A stretch of 30,568 nt of DNA, from assembly GCA_000697335.1 (NCBI GenBank), contig JNEM01010287.1:1-30568 (forward strand). Reading direction: 5' to 3'. Made by a program: the position numbers and the translations under genes. This document shows, in pieces, positions 11,401 through 23,106 of the stretch. A model generated the notes under the pieces. The model did not search any database. It saw nothing but the letters and a program-made list of their open reading frames with translations, and was not told the origin of the DNA. Origin of the DNA: Conidiobolus incongruus B7586. Its lineage: Eukaryota; Entomophthoromycota; Entomophthoromycetes; Entomophthorales; Conidiobolaceae. Within the stretch, counting starts at the first letter, position 1. Every line of letters starts with the position of its first letter.

Positions 11401-13494
11401 AGTTTACTAAGTGATTATAATTATAGATTTTCATTATTTAATAATACTCATAAATAAGGCAATTTCAAGAAAATTGAGAATAAATGTTTCAAATAATGTA
11501 TTTAATTGAATATCTTTCACTTTTAAAGATACTCATTAAAGTTTATTTATGATAATAGAATATCTTTGTCAAAAAGATTTTGGTGCTTAATTATTTATGA
11601 ACACCTTAAATCCATATTAGAAATAATATTTTTAATCTTCAATTGGTTGAAATAACATAATCTATATTCTTAAATTGAAAAAAATACCGATAATTGATAT
11701 ATTATTCGAGTGTAATTAAATCATATTTGTTAATAAAATCATTATTCAAAGGTAGCGATGATAATTTCAAATTTTTAATATTATCCAGCTGTAAAGATCT
11801 AGAATAATACCTTTCAAATTCCTAAAATTATTCAGTATTATTAACTGATGCCAATATCATTCGATATTATATGTAAATGAGATTATTATCCAATAACATA
11901 TATAAATTTAGTAATTGATTTTCAAATTTGTTTAATTTTATAATTTAATGAGCTATAATAGCTATTAATATATCTAAATATTTTGTTTGAAAACCAATAA
12001 TACACAAATAATCGAATATCTGTTAACGGATTTGAAAAAATAATATTTACCTAATTTAGAATCCAAATACAATAAAACACAATAACATATAGTGAAATGC
12101 GTTAAAAATAATATGATTCTAAAATTTCTAAACTGCTATTTTTTTGGTAATATTATCTTTTTTATATAATAAACTTTAACTTTATCATATCAAATTCTTC
12201 ACTTGCAGCTAACGAATAATCTCTTTAATATATTTGAAAAATATTTGAGATCTACAATGAGAAATTAAATATTAGAATAATGAATACTGAATGTTTATAA
12301 TATCATTTAGTTGTAGCTAATAGTGATTTCTCGAATTTTTTTCAATAAAAATTAGTTAATTCTTTAACATCTTTAATAAGCTTACTAATAACAGTTAATT
12401 ACTTGAATATGAAAATATTATATTTGATATATCTAGTAATTTTGCAAATTTGCGTATTTTCGGATGATGATTAAATATAAAATATCATCATAATTTATTA
12501 TGGATAATTTGTTGATTAAATTTATAATTTTAATATGTCATAATTCTTGTATTGACTTGAAATTTTTCAATATTATTAATAATCTTTATTATAGTTAATA
12601 GAATATTTTATACACAATAACTCAGAAATAGGAATGTGTTTAATATAACAAATCAAAGGATATAAAAGTGATTTTAAAATAAATAATTCATGGAATTGAT
12701 TGATCATTATGATAATTTTGATTATATCTTTTGGATAATAATATATTTACAAATTAATGATATTAATTAGCATCATAAAATTTAAAAGGTTATAAAATGA
12801 GTAATAACATTTAGTACAAATTTTTGTATTTGTTGAGAATTAGTACATAAGGTTAAAAAATTTCATAATCAATTGCTTAAATATATTGATTAGTTGATAC
12901 TTGAAATCAATTTTTTAAAATTTAATACAAATTTTATATTGATAGAGAATTAATGAAAATAAACAAATTTATCAAGTATAGAATAATTTATTTTTAATGA
13001 TATTTTTATTTCTCTCAATTCCAATATATTAATACTAGTTTTGAGGCAAAGAATTTAATAAATTATATTAATCACGAAATATGTAGATAATATTAACATA
13101 AATATACTCATTTAGTGATATTTAATTAATAGAAATATCAAAAAACTTAACGACTATGATTGTAGAGATACAGATGTAATAATATATATTGATTATTATG
13201 AATTTGCTTAATATGCATTTCATCATTCAATTTATTATGACATTAATTAAAATAAATACAATTTCTATCATTTATTGATTTCAATAATATTAAAATCTAT
13301 TTAAAATACAAATATACCGAAATAAATAATAAATTTTAATCTGTTATTAATACTATTTAATAATCGAAATGAAAATTAGGTAACAATATTTTAAAATAAT
13401 AGATGAAATATAGTATTTTTATTCACAATCAATGAGTGATATTTTAAATAATAATTTTAGGACAAAATGAACTAGCAATAGATAAAATAAATAA
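8430..13494. other. 5-kb AT-rich gene desert
   Basis: All six frames are closed at short intervals across the whole stretch. Composition is dominated by A and T with many short TTAAT/AATTA strings, and no long direct or inverted repeat, LTR, transposase motif or RNA gene was seen. It could be ancient decayed repeats, a regulatory desert or a structural AT block. The sequence alone does not decide. Its right end holds the 3' flank of the CSC1-like gene. Confidence 0.6.
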
Positions 13495-16282
13495 CTAGGG
13501 ATCAAGAGGTTGATTACTTGAAGAGCTTGGCATGAGTTTGGGACTATCAACTAGGCTGCTCACAGCTTGACTAGAACTGCTAATTCTAGATTCGTCAGCA
13601 CCGTACCTATAAGTGTAGCTTCGATTTTTAATAGCAATAACTAGGTCGGCACTTCTCGCTTTCAATGGAACCCATATTTTGGGAAGGTCCGCTTTAAAGA
13701 CCGGATGGCTATATCCTCTGATGCCACTGTCCAAAACACCATAAAATCTGGACATGGGACTTTGATGATAATCTGTGTAAAAGCTTGGACGGGCCAAATA
13801 GTCCATGAGGCGGAACAAGTTAGGTGGCTCTGAGGATGGTGCATCAGAAGCTAAGAATGAATTGCTTCGAGAAGGAAATCTAGATTTAGTATGTGGGTAA
13901 GCAATTGGTAACAAGAAATTGGATGATGAAGGTAAATCGCTATCAGTCAGATACTGTGGTTTGCTGCTTGGCTCTTGATTTTCGCTTTCTAACAAAGGTT
14001 CTACATCTGTGCGAGATTGAAGCACATCAACAGGCAAGAATTTACAATCTTTGGGGAACAACTTGGGTAAATAAAATCGATAAATGAATGAAAAGATAAT
14101 CAATGGAATCATTGATGTCGCGAGAGATACCCTTCCAATTGAAGTAAAAAATCCAAGCATTAAAATTTGAAGTAAAAATAAGCCTGTAGTAATCCTGCGG
14201 AAGATTTTGGGCCAAAGCAATCCGCCACTTTCGTAATAGGGAAAATAAACATATAATATACAGTACTTATTACAGAAATATCCAAATCCAAAGTATGCCA
14301 CTGCGGTTAATAGGATCATAGGGAATTGAGCAGAATAAGTCAAACAAATTACGAATACCAACATGGGCTGGCCTATGAGCCAACTATATTCGGTATATAC
14401 AGGAACCAACAAATTGGCATAATCTCTAGGTGTCTTAACAAAAAACTGTCTACAGAAATAATAGAAAGCGGGCCCTATCTGGATCAATTGGAATGGGAAA
14501 AATCCAATACCTAGAAGCATTACATAATTAAAGAAGAAAGGAGCTGCTTTGGGTAGAGTTTTGGCAAGGATATTGGGAATTTCTGATGGATTCTTGATAA
14601 TATTTTCCAAAAACGTTTGTAAAACTGTATTGGCGAATGTGAAGATAAGGAAGACATTAATTAGTAAAAATGCAAAATGCTTAGAAATTGCAGCAGACTC
14701 AATCTGGCTGTATGTTTTGTATCCTTGGAAAATAGATAAGCCAATAAATAAATATGGAATGAGCGCAACCAGTAAAATGGTAGACAAAGTTGGGAGAAAA
14801 GATTGTAAAAGTGACCAAAGAACTGGGCTAGATTCGCGCAATTGTCTTAAAAATGGGAATACCCTGACCAGGGTCGTAATATTGAATAACCCAGATAAAA
14901 TAGTGAGAGGAATACCAAAGAAAAGAATGACTAAGGTGACAACAGTTATCGCAATAACAGATCTTAAGGTCTGCTCTTTTCCTGTGATTGCAACATTTGA
15001 CCAATAAATATCCTTAGGCTCAGGTGCTAAAGAAGTTCTACAAGTAAGAGGCACGCTACTAGGAACCAATTGCGCAGCTATGTGAGTAGAGCGGATTGAT
15101 TCAAAAGTGACAAAAGCGATGTTTGATGGAACTGATTCATTTTTAGCTCTTTCATGCCGAACAGCCAAGTCCAAATTTTGGAATCTGGTTAAATAATAAT
15201 TGATAGCATCTTGTTTGGGACCAAAAAGACCTAGGAATCCAGTTTTTATCTGAGGACGTTTTTTTGGATAACCTGGAGGATTTAGGGAATTAATGGAATT
15301 ACTAGATATCACATTTTCTTCAGGTTCATAATTGCTGACCAACTGCTTTAATTGCTCGGGATCATATGAATCAAGGGTGCATGGATTTCCTATCCATTGA
15401 ACTATATATTTTTCTAGCTTTTCCAACTCTTTTGCTCGCTCACGTATCAAATACTCTAATTTCTCTGATTCTTTTAAAACACTCACTCGAGAAACTTTTT
15501 CCAATTTAATATCTTCAAATCGTCTCATCAATAGCTTAGGATCTCTCAGTTCTTTGGGAAGACCCCTGATCATAATGGTTTTAGCCGCCAAAGTTTTCTT
15601 AGCACTTAACAAAAATTCCCATCTAAGCGTTGAGTATATTTGATATTCTCTGGCTAAAAATATATAAGTCACAATTGAAAATAAATATACTCCGACACAA
15701 TGAGCAATTATATAAGGTGATTCGTCCGAAAAGTTACCAATTGAGTAATAAGCATCCTTATCCTTGTTCTCTTTTTCTGCAGCAAAAGAGCCAAGTGGCA
15801 TTAATACAAACAGTGCATATGTAGCACAAATTACGAAAATTTTAAAACACAGTAAGAAAAATCTCAAATAGATAACAGCATCCAAGCCAACGTTTCTAAG
15901 AATTTGACTTTGCGAAATATGAAATAAGGGTAGTATCCAACCAAAAAAGCCAGATCCGAGTTTAGGTGGAGGATTACTAAAACGAAAAAAAAATCAGTTT
16001 AATGTAGTTATTAAATAAAATAAAGAATTACGTTTCAAGTTTAGATCTTGGTTCAAACACCTGAGGAAATCTCTTTCTAAACCAAGAAAATAATAACACA
16101 GAAAACAAACCCAAACTAAATGAAATCAATAATTGAATAGATGCTGAAAATCGATTTTCAGCCTGACTTGGATATCCTCCTTGACCTGGGTTACTAGGAT
16201 TTTTAAAAGCCTCAAGTAGCATCTGCCACCAAGACATGTTTGAATCATTTGATTGACCCGTCTCAGTTGTTGAATTATTCAT
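13495..16282 (-). CDS. CSC1: CSC1/OSCA/TMEM63-family channel, two exons
   Basis: Exons (minus strand) are 16282-16032 and 15976-13495; the 55-nt intron has GT-AG ends and splits a Thr codon. The product has 910 residues. Order: short polar N-terminus; first membrane segment at about 46-66 (SIQLLISFSLGLFSVLLFSW) followed by the typical R-K-R-F-P-x-V-F-E-P-R turn; membrane segments at about 116-146 and 171-193; a cytosolic domain at about 215-415 starting TIMIRGLPKELRDPKLLMRR and closing with the family signature APEPKDIYWSNVA; the 7-TM core at about 422-760; and a hydrophilic Ser-rich tail of about 150 residues. The family (RSN1_TM, PHM7_cyt and RSN1_7TM domains; yeast CSC1, RSN1 and PHM7, plant OSCA, animal TMEM63) forms hyperosmolality- or stretch-gated calcium-permeable channels in the plasma or internal membranes. 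Which paralogue this is cannot be told. The frame is fully open, so it is probably functional. The exon-1 ATG is preferred because it supplies the first membrane segment. Confidence 0.95.
15977..16031 (-). other. Intron of the CSC1-like gene
   Basis: A 55-nt intron, GTAATTC to TTTTAG on the minus strand, preceded at its acceptor by a T-rich tract. Removing it joins R-S-K-L-E-T to N-P-P-P-K-L-G without breaking the frame. Its length matches the introns of the other spliced genes here. Confidence 0.9.
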
Positions 16283-16480
16283 ATAATGCTAGTTTATTTG
16301 AGATAAGAGTGTAAAAAATAAGATCAACTAGATTTTGGGAAATTAAAAGGGGCAACTGTCACATTTATATATGGGATTGTCACCACTGTGCTTAAAAAAT
16401 AGGATTACATCATAAATTTAATTGAACAAAATTGAAGCCTCACTTGTTTTAATGTTTTATGTTAGAATTTAATCTAACAT
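16283..16480 (-). promoter_or_regulatory. Upstream region of the CSC1-like gene
   Basis: The 200 bp upstream of the start codon hold a TATA-like string (TTTATATATGGG near 16362-16374, about 85 bp from the ATG) and one AGGGG core (near 16348-16353) of the kind bound by fungal stress-response zinc-finger factors. An 8-bp inverted repeat with a 6-nt loop lies at 16459-16480. Each is a short motif that could occur by chance, so this is only a suggestion. Confidence 0.25.
16459..16480. repeat. Small hairpin (8-bp stem, 6-nt loop)
   Basis: ATGTTAGA and TCTAACAT form a perfect stem around ATTTAA. It lies upstream of the CSC1-like gene. No partner or known element was recognised. Confidence 0.7.
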
Positions 16481-16699
16481 CTTGCCAACGAAGTGTCACT
16501 CAATCGCATTAGATAATAACGACTATGATTTCATATTCAAATTAAAAATCATCCAATTAATATTACTGATATCCCGATTTGGACTGCTTGTAGCGTCAAT
16601 TTTTTCTTGGGAGAAACTGGGAATAACGCGAAAATCATTTTGTATCTGTGTTCAATTGCATGTTATTTAGATTGATTAAGAGTATAATACTAGAAGAAA

Positions 16700-17318
16700 G
16701 ATTGGTTAGTTCAACTATTTTTTCATATGACTAAATGAAAATTATATCAATTATTTCAATAATCTTTTAATCTAATATAATAGCGAGATTCAAAGATTTT
16801 TGGATCAAACTGGGATACCATTACATCATTATATTATTTATTTAAATTGGGATGTGAAATTTTGAATAAAATCAAATATATTATATTGTGACATACATGT
16901 ATTTCAATTTATTAATGTTTTCAATAAATATACTAAAATCCAAAATTATTTTCAGAATTTATTTGTCAATATCACAATATTCACATAATTAAAGGAGTTA
17001 ATAAATATTATAGATTATTTTTTGTAACAGAATATTTTGTATCATATTTAAACAATTCTGATTAAGCAAAATTTGCTAGTATTGATTTAGTTTATGAGTT
17101 CACTGAATAATAACATTCTGTGTGTTTTTCAAAAATAATTCAAATCACTTATTTTTGATGGCTAATAATTTGTTCAACTAAAATGGTTCTAAATATCATA
17201 AATACCTAAATATTTCGATATATTGAAAAAATAATTTAAATATTACAAAAAAATGATAATGAATGGTGTGGAATAAAATAGTATATTATGATAATTAGAG
17301 TACAGTGATATATAATAT
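16700..17318. other. AT-rich intergenic region
   Basis: No coding frame, repeat or RNA gene is visible here. It separates the upstream region of the CSC1-like gene from the LTR-like relic that starts at 17319. Confidence 0.6.
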
Positions 17319-17650
17319 TGTCACGAGTCAAGAGATTCATTCGACCCTCACAATTCAAATCATTCTTAAACCCCGACACGGTTCCACCTACAACATGGTC
17401 ATAAATACACCCGACCTTCAGAACCAATCATTCTATTTGATTTATTGCTCAAAGGCCAATAAGACACGTCAAACAGTTATAAATATTCATACTACAACCA
17501 AGTTATCACGTCGGTGCTCTTGCTAGGTACCACCCTACAATCTAGATTAAACAATAAATCACCCACCTTTATATTATCTAACGGGCGCCATCCCGGAAGA
17601 AAGCTGATTTTCCTAAGTTTATTAGACACCTGATTTCCCAGCTAGTGTCA
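17319..17650. mobile_element. Solo LTR-like relic (332 bp)
   Basis: A sharply bounded block is much GC-richer than its surroundings. It starts TGTCACGAG and ends CTAGTGTCA, the TG...CA ends expected of a long terminal repeat, and is flanked on both sides by ATAT, a possible 4-bp target-site duplication. Inside are a TATA-like string and an AATAAA string in either orientation, so the strand is not set. It is unrelated to the LTR family near 24-30 kb. No internal retroelement region adjoins it, which fits a solo LTR left by recombination between two LTRs. The short open frames inside it are not considered genes. A GC-rich MITE-like insertion is the alternative. The relatively intact composition suggests a younger insertion than the AT-rich relics. 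Confidence 0.5.
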
Positions 17651-18426
17651 ATATTCAAATATAAATAATGAATTGTGATTTTAATTGATTTTAAATTTTG
17701 AATTTTCAATTGATTAATGATTTTTAAACAAATTCATCAAAAATTGGCAAAATTAAAATAATTTTGCCTCTTAATATTTACTTCATTAAAACTGCATTTT
17801 AATTATAAATCTTTATTAATTGAAATTACATATTTAAACATAAAAATTTTTCATGTCATAAATAATTATTTCAATTAAGTCAAAAAATCAGTATTGTTCC
17901 AAAATTTGAAATAATTTTAATAGAATAAAATTTAATTGATTTATTAATTGCGCCTATTTATAGACTTCATTCACCAATCATAAGTGAATATGTACATAAT
18001 TAAAATATCTAAATTCAAAAATAACAATAAATTCTTTGAAAATATTGCATTATTTACAATTCAATATTGAAAATATATGATAAATATCAATCTGATTAAT
18101 ATTTCACAAAATTTAAATGAAATAATGAATATCTGGGGAACATTTAACAGTTTTTATTTGCAAAAGTTGTTAACTACAAACTGTAAAAATTGATCATTTG
18201 CTTAAAACTAATAAGATCTAAGAAAAATTTGCAATTTGAAAAGAACATTAAAGTTAACAATGACTAGTTATAATTTGGAAATCCAATTCTAACCACCTAA
18301 AAATAAAATGTCATTCGTTTCAACATAAACCACAATATTGTGAATTGACTCAATTCAATTATTCATATTAAATACTATATTATTGACTCATCTTTATTTT
18401 AAACTAAAGATATTCAATTCATTATA
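17651..18426. other. Intergenic region upstream of the kinase gene
   Basis: AT-rich DNA with no open frame of note. It contains the promoter and 5' UTR of the kinase gene, but no motif stands out against the background. Confidence 0.55.
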
Positions 18427-19767
18427 ATGTCTAATCCTCCTCCTAAGACTGTTCCTTGTAAATACAAAACTGGTAAAACTTTGGGCTCTGGAACTTATGC
18501 AGTTGTCAAAGGTAACTAATTTATTACAAATTTTATAAATGGAAAAATTAATATTGATTCAATTAGAGGCTGTCCATGTAAGTATTAAAAATATTATAAA
18601 AATAGAACAAACATATTAATAGATATAGATTGATACTGGTAAATATTATGCTGCTAAAGTGATGAATAAGAGTATGATGAGGGGACGAGAGCATATGATT
18701 CGCAATGAAATTTCTATTTTAAAGAAGATATCCCAAGGTCACCCGAATATTATTACATTGGTTGACTTCTTTGAAACTATGAATAATTTGTACCTGATCA
18801 CTGAACTCGCTACTGGTGGTGAATTATTCGATAGAATTTGTGAGAAAGGTAGTTTTTATGAAACTGACGCAGCTAAAATCATCCATACAATCTTGGATGC
18901 TGTCGCTTATTTGCACGACATGGGTATTGTTCATCGTGGTAAGTATCTTTATATTATTTTGCGTATTCAATATTTTAATTCAATTTTTATTTAGATTTGA
19001 AGGTAATTAAATTTATAAAATTGATAAAGGTAAATATATTGAATAAAATTGCTTTATTTTTAGCCAGAAAACTTGCTATTTAAAACCAATTCTGAAGATA
19101 GCCCCTTAATGATAGGTGATTTCGGTTTGAGTAGAATTATTGACACTACAGGTGGAAATATGCTAAATACCCTTTGTGGTACCCCAGGTTATATGGCTCC
19201 TGAACTCTTCTTAAGAAAAGGTCACAGCACTCCAGTTGATTTATGGGCCATTGGTGTCATTACCTACTATCTCTTATGTGGTTATGCTCCTTTTGAAAGA
19301 GATGATGAATCTGCTGAAGTTCAAGCTATTGTCAATGCCGATTATTCTTTTACTCCTACCAAGTATTGGGAGCATGTTTCAGAAGAAGGTGATCTTATTT
19401 CGAGCATTTTCAATTTTCATCTCAATTCTAATTCTGATATTTAGGCAAAGATTTCATTAGAAAGCTTTTAGTGATTGATCCCAATCAAAGAATGACAGCT
19501 AAGCAAGCATTAGATCATCCTTGGATCCACAAATATGCCGTTGGGGTATCCAGAACTCCAACTCCCGAAAAGCCCAACTTATTGCCCAACGTACGAGAAA
19601 ACTTCAACGCCAAAAAGACTTTCCGCAAAGCTGTAGGACTGGTTACCATGATCAACAAACTGAAGCAACCCAGAATACTCCCTGTTGAAGAAGATATCCA
19701 CACTCAAGAAGTTACCAAACTCAGCAACGATTCTCATGAAGAAACTACTTCATCCGCACAAGCTTAA
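18427..19767 (+). CDS. CMK1: Calcium/calmodulin-dependent protein kinase (CaMKI-like), six exons
   Basis: Exons 18427-18511, 18567-18577, 18629-18938, 18995-19002, 19064-19388 and 19445-19767 give 353 residues with no frame break. Kinase landmarks are all present: glycine loop LGSGTYAVV at about 19-27, ATP-binding Lys42, catalytic loop HRDLKPEN with Asp136, DFG at 157-159, activation loop ending GTPGYMAPE, and a Thr at 174 at the position phosphorylated by CaM-kinase kinase in CaMKI. The phrases NNLYLITELATGGELFDRIC and VDLWAIGVITYYLLCGYAPF are typical of fungal CaMKs. After the kinase domain, about 296-322 (RENFNAKKTFRKAVGLVTMI and on) is a basic amphipathic stretch placed where fungal CaMKs carry the autoinhibitory and calmodulin-binding segment. 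The enzyme phosphorylates Ser/Thr after calcium-calmodulin binding. Which paralogue (CMK1 or CMK2 type) is unknown. Exons 2 and 4 are only 11 and 8 nt. The last intron has an unusual GTGATC donor; the others start GTAA. All catalytic residues are intact, so it should be active. Confidence 0.95.
18567..18577 (+). other. 11-nt microexon (kinase exon 2)
   Basis: Flanked by ATTAG on the left and GTAAGT on the right, it completes a Glu codon and adds Ala-Val-His, giving VVK-EAVH-IDTG, which matches the family. Skipping it puts a stop just after the junction, so inclusion is required for the open frame. The flanking introns are 55 and 51 nt. Confidence 0.88.
18995..19002 (+). other. 8-nt microexon (kinase exon 4)
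   Basis: ATTTGAAG between TTTAG and GTAATT supplies the last two bases of the catalytic Asp codon plus Leu and Lys, restoring HRD-LK-PEN. Skipping it would lose the catalytic aspartate codon and shift the frame. The flanking introns are 56 and 61 nt. Confidence 0.9.
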
Positions 19768-20465
19768 ATATTATTATAACTATCATAAATATTTTTTCAC
19801 ATTGACCAATTATGAATTTTTAGTACATTTTTTTGATCTCTTTTATATTATGAAAAATTCATATAATTTTTAATTTTGACTCAATATATCGTTTATAACA
19901 ATATAATTCAATAAATTGTATAATACGCAATGATTATTATCTCTGACTACTTTATCTACTAAGTAGAAAATCAAATTAAAAAGTATCAGTTGTTCATATT
20001 TGGTCTTCTAAAGTTTGATCCCAATTCAATTTATAAATACCATTCATTCAAAATTTGATATATTCATAAAAAATTGAAGATCAAGTTATTTAATTTCGTA
20101 AGCACTTAATTCATTTTTATTATGATTAAATAACCAATATTTCCGAAAATTGAAACTATTTTGAATATTTTTACTGAAAATTTAGTAATTATAATCATTT
20201 TGTTAATATAGAGACAAAACAATAATAATATATTATGCTGGAATATTTCATTTTAATTTGAATTATTTTAAAATATTTTTTATCGAATGGATAGTCTTCC
20301 ATTTGTATATTTATCAAAGTCATAAAATTTTATCAAAAAATTACATCCCATAATAATAAATTTTCATTATTAAAACATAAATATTATTTAACCCTAATCA
20401 AAAATCGAAATCACAGTAAATAACCAGCTTAAAAATTTTTAATTTAATTTAAATTACTCCAAAAT
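19768..20465. other. Intergenic region between kinase and IPI1 genes
   Basis: Nearly 700 bp of AT-rich DNA must hold the 3' end of the kinase transcript and the promoter of the tandem IPI1 gene. No coding frame or repeat was seen. Confidence 0.55.
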
Positions 20466-23106
20466 ATGCCAAAATCATCAAGTAGAAAGAAAAAGGAAAA
20501 AAATGCCGATTTTCAAGTAACAATAATAATTTGTAAAATTTTAATCTTTTATTAATTTGATTTTATAACAGAAAACTAAGTTAAAGGTGGGTAAAAAGAA
20601 AGCTGTGGACCCCAGTCAAGATACTGATACATCATTCAAATCTAAATGTAATTAGTATTCTTTCAATATTTATAATTTTATTATAATGTTATTCACTTAG
20701 CTATTGTTATTCCAAGTCAAAGTATTTTAAAACAAGAGACAAATGAAAATTTGTTAAATTCTAAAAATGTCAGTTTACAAACGCTTTTAGCTCAATTAAA
20801 TCACCATAATTCTGGCGTAAAAAAGGGTAAATATTTTTAATATGATTTATATTAATCCTTAATTCATATATCAATGTAAACAGATGCATTATCGGGTTTG
20901 GGAGATTTAATTTCTTTACATCCTCAAATCTTAGGCTCTCATCTCAGTTTAATCATAGATGGAATAAATAAGTTGTATTTAGATGAAGTAATTTTAATTA
21001 TTAATTTTAATCTTATCGGTTTTTAATTTTGTTGTTTTTAGGATGGATCTGTAAGAAAGAAATTGTTACAATTTTTGACTAGTTATATAGCTCCTATAGA
21101 TAAAAAGGTAAATATTATTTTAAAATTCATAAGAATTATGTATTAACTCGGATTTAGTCAATTGATTGGAAGCCATTTTTACATACCATTATCATTTATA
21201 TTGGCAGTGCGATGACCCATATTTTTGAAGATATTCGCCAAGATTCCATTAAATTTTTAAATTGCTGGTTATCTATTGAACCTTTATTGGCTTTGAAGTA
21301 TATGGATCAAGTAAACCACATTTTTATTAATTTTGTTATTTTAATAATTTTCATTGTATTTAGATTCTGCCTAACTATCTTAGCTTATTAAGAATTCAAA
21401 ACTTCAGCCTGGATAGTGCTGCACAAGCTGGCTTAAAATCATCTATTAATCAGTCTAAACAGTCGATGTGGTCTCCAACTGTAATTTAATATTTTCAATA
21501 TATAAATTTAATCATCTAACTCAATACATTTTTTAAATTATAGACACGTGTTGAAATTTTAAATTCATTATATCAATTCTTAAGACAAGTCACTCTTTTT
21601 GATTTACCTGATAACTGGTATTTTAAGAGTTGGGTCCAAAGTGATTTATCACTCGTTTTTGAGGAATCTATTCAAGTTGAAAATCATCACCACCTACTCT
21701 CATCATCTAGCTCTATTAAAAACCGTTTGAATACCACCCAGCTCAATCAACTCATTCAACAGCTTAGTGCACTATTTCCTTTCTTGATGGCCACATGGGT
21801 AGAACTTGCATCCACACAATTTAAACACTATAATCTTTCTCAAAAGAACACCCCCGTTACATTAGAAACACTATCAATTATTTTGCAGTTACTTACACTT
21901 CAAGGCAGATTAATCAATTCATTGAGTCAACAACAAAACTTTTCCAGCATTCAGAAGGAATGGTTAATTCAATTCCAATCCATTCAAAAATCAGTGTTAA
22001 TCTATTTCCCTTTCTTTGATGAAATCCAACTTCCTGCACAAGTACAGACCCTAGTGACCAATATGAATGTTATGGTATGTGAATTAGTTGGACAATATTG
22101 GCTATACCAAATGGATCAGAAAGACAAGGATGAACCCATTTCCAACAGCGAGCGAAATGAACTCGACTCTATTTTCCTATTTGTATCGGATTTATTTGAC
22201 GAAACCAATCAGAACAAGATCAATTTGGAATTATTTAAAATGATTTCACCGGCTATCTGGTGGTTGATGAATACTGAAGCTAAAACAATAGGAAATGATT
22301 TGCTAAAAGTATGTTTAATTCAATCTCATATTCACATTTATTTAATATTTTTATATAGACCTTATTTACATTTTCTACCAATTCCAAATCTATACTCTCT
22401 GTTAAATTAAATTCATTGCAATTTATTTGGAGAGTTTTACAGGTATTATCCATCATACATTATTCTATACTTTGATATTAAATTTTATTATTAGATTCAA
22501 TCACATTCTCACTACAATGGGTCATTTTACATTGATCAAACCATTAACAAAGAATTTCAACAATGGCAATCTAGTTTAGTTGAATTAATTTTTACTAAAT
22601 CATCCAATACTAATACTACCACTCCTTATGATTCGACCAATAAGTGGAACGAATATGTTAAGGTAATTTATATTAATATCAAATAGAAATATTTGTATTT
22701 AATTTTTTTAGACCTCACTTAAAATCCTCAATTGGAGTCTGATCAATTATCCCAGTAATGAACAAAGTGAATATGTACTTATTATTGAAAATTACTTTAA
22801 ATTTTGATATTAATTCATTTAATAGATAAATCAAATTTCTAACAAATTAGAATACTGGTTCCAAACCGATAATACTTCCTTATTTCAACTAAACTCCACA
22901 GATATTCAAAATTTATTAATCAATTTAATATTTCAACTTCCAAATATAAGTGAAACTCTTCACTACCAGTTGAAATATTGGTCACAACACAGTAATTATA
23001 TTATTTTTGATATTTTTATAATTCAACTCTAATATAGTATATTTTAGATAAGTCAATAGATTTGAATATCTGTAACCGATTGAATCAATTGGTAAATTAT
23101 AAATAA
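20466..23106 (+). CDS. IPI1: IPI1/TEX10-like pre-rRNA processing protein, thirteen exons
   Basis: Exons 20466-20516, 20572-20647, 20701-20826, 20884-20987, 21042-21107, 21158-21310, 21364-21480, 21544-22308, 22359-22442, 22495-22662, 22712-22774, 22826-22991 and 23048-23106 give 665 residues without a break. All twelve introns are 49-63 nt, GT-AG and T-rich. The N-terminus is lysine-rich (KSSSRKKKEK) and suits a nuclear/nucleolar protein. The Ipi1/TEX10 N-terminal helical-repeat region covers about 74-240: VKKDALSGLGDLISLHPQIL, DEDGSVRKKLLQFLTSYIAP, IGSAMTHIFEDIRQDSIKFL, then SPTTRVEILNSLYQFLRQVT. IPI1 works with Rix1 and Ipi3 (TEX10, PELP1 and WDR18 in animals) in the nucleolus and nucleoplasm, in ITS2 removal and late pre-60S maturation. 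The length is nearer to TEX10-type proteins than to the short budding-yeast Ipi1. The C-terminal 350 residues are poorly recognisable, Leu/Asn-rich and probably helical. The last exon (59 nt) is the least certain, but it gives a clean frame ending at TAA 23104-23106. Confidence 0.9.

Noticed and set aside
14549-15007. 152-codon plus-strand frame
   Set aside because: Antisense to the conserved membrane core of the CSC1-like gene.
16482-16670. 62-codon plus-strand frame upstream of the channel gene
   Set aside because: It has no ATG start at the reported position and no motif, and lies in likely promoter DNA.
17236-17526. Open frames on both strands inside the GC-rich block
   Set aside because: They cross the LTR-like borders or run within them and resemble no protein; the block is better explained as an LTR relic.
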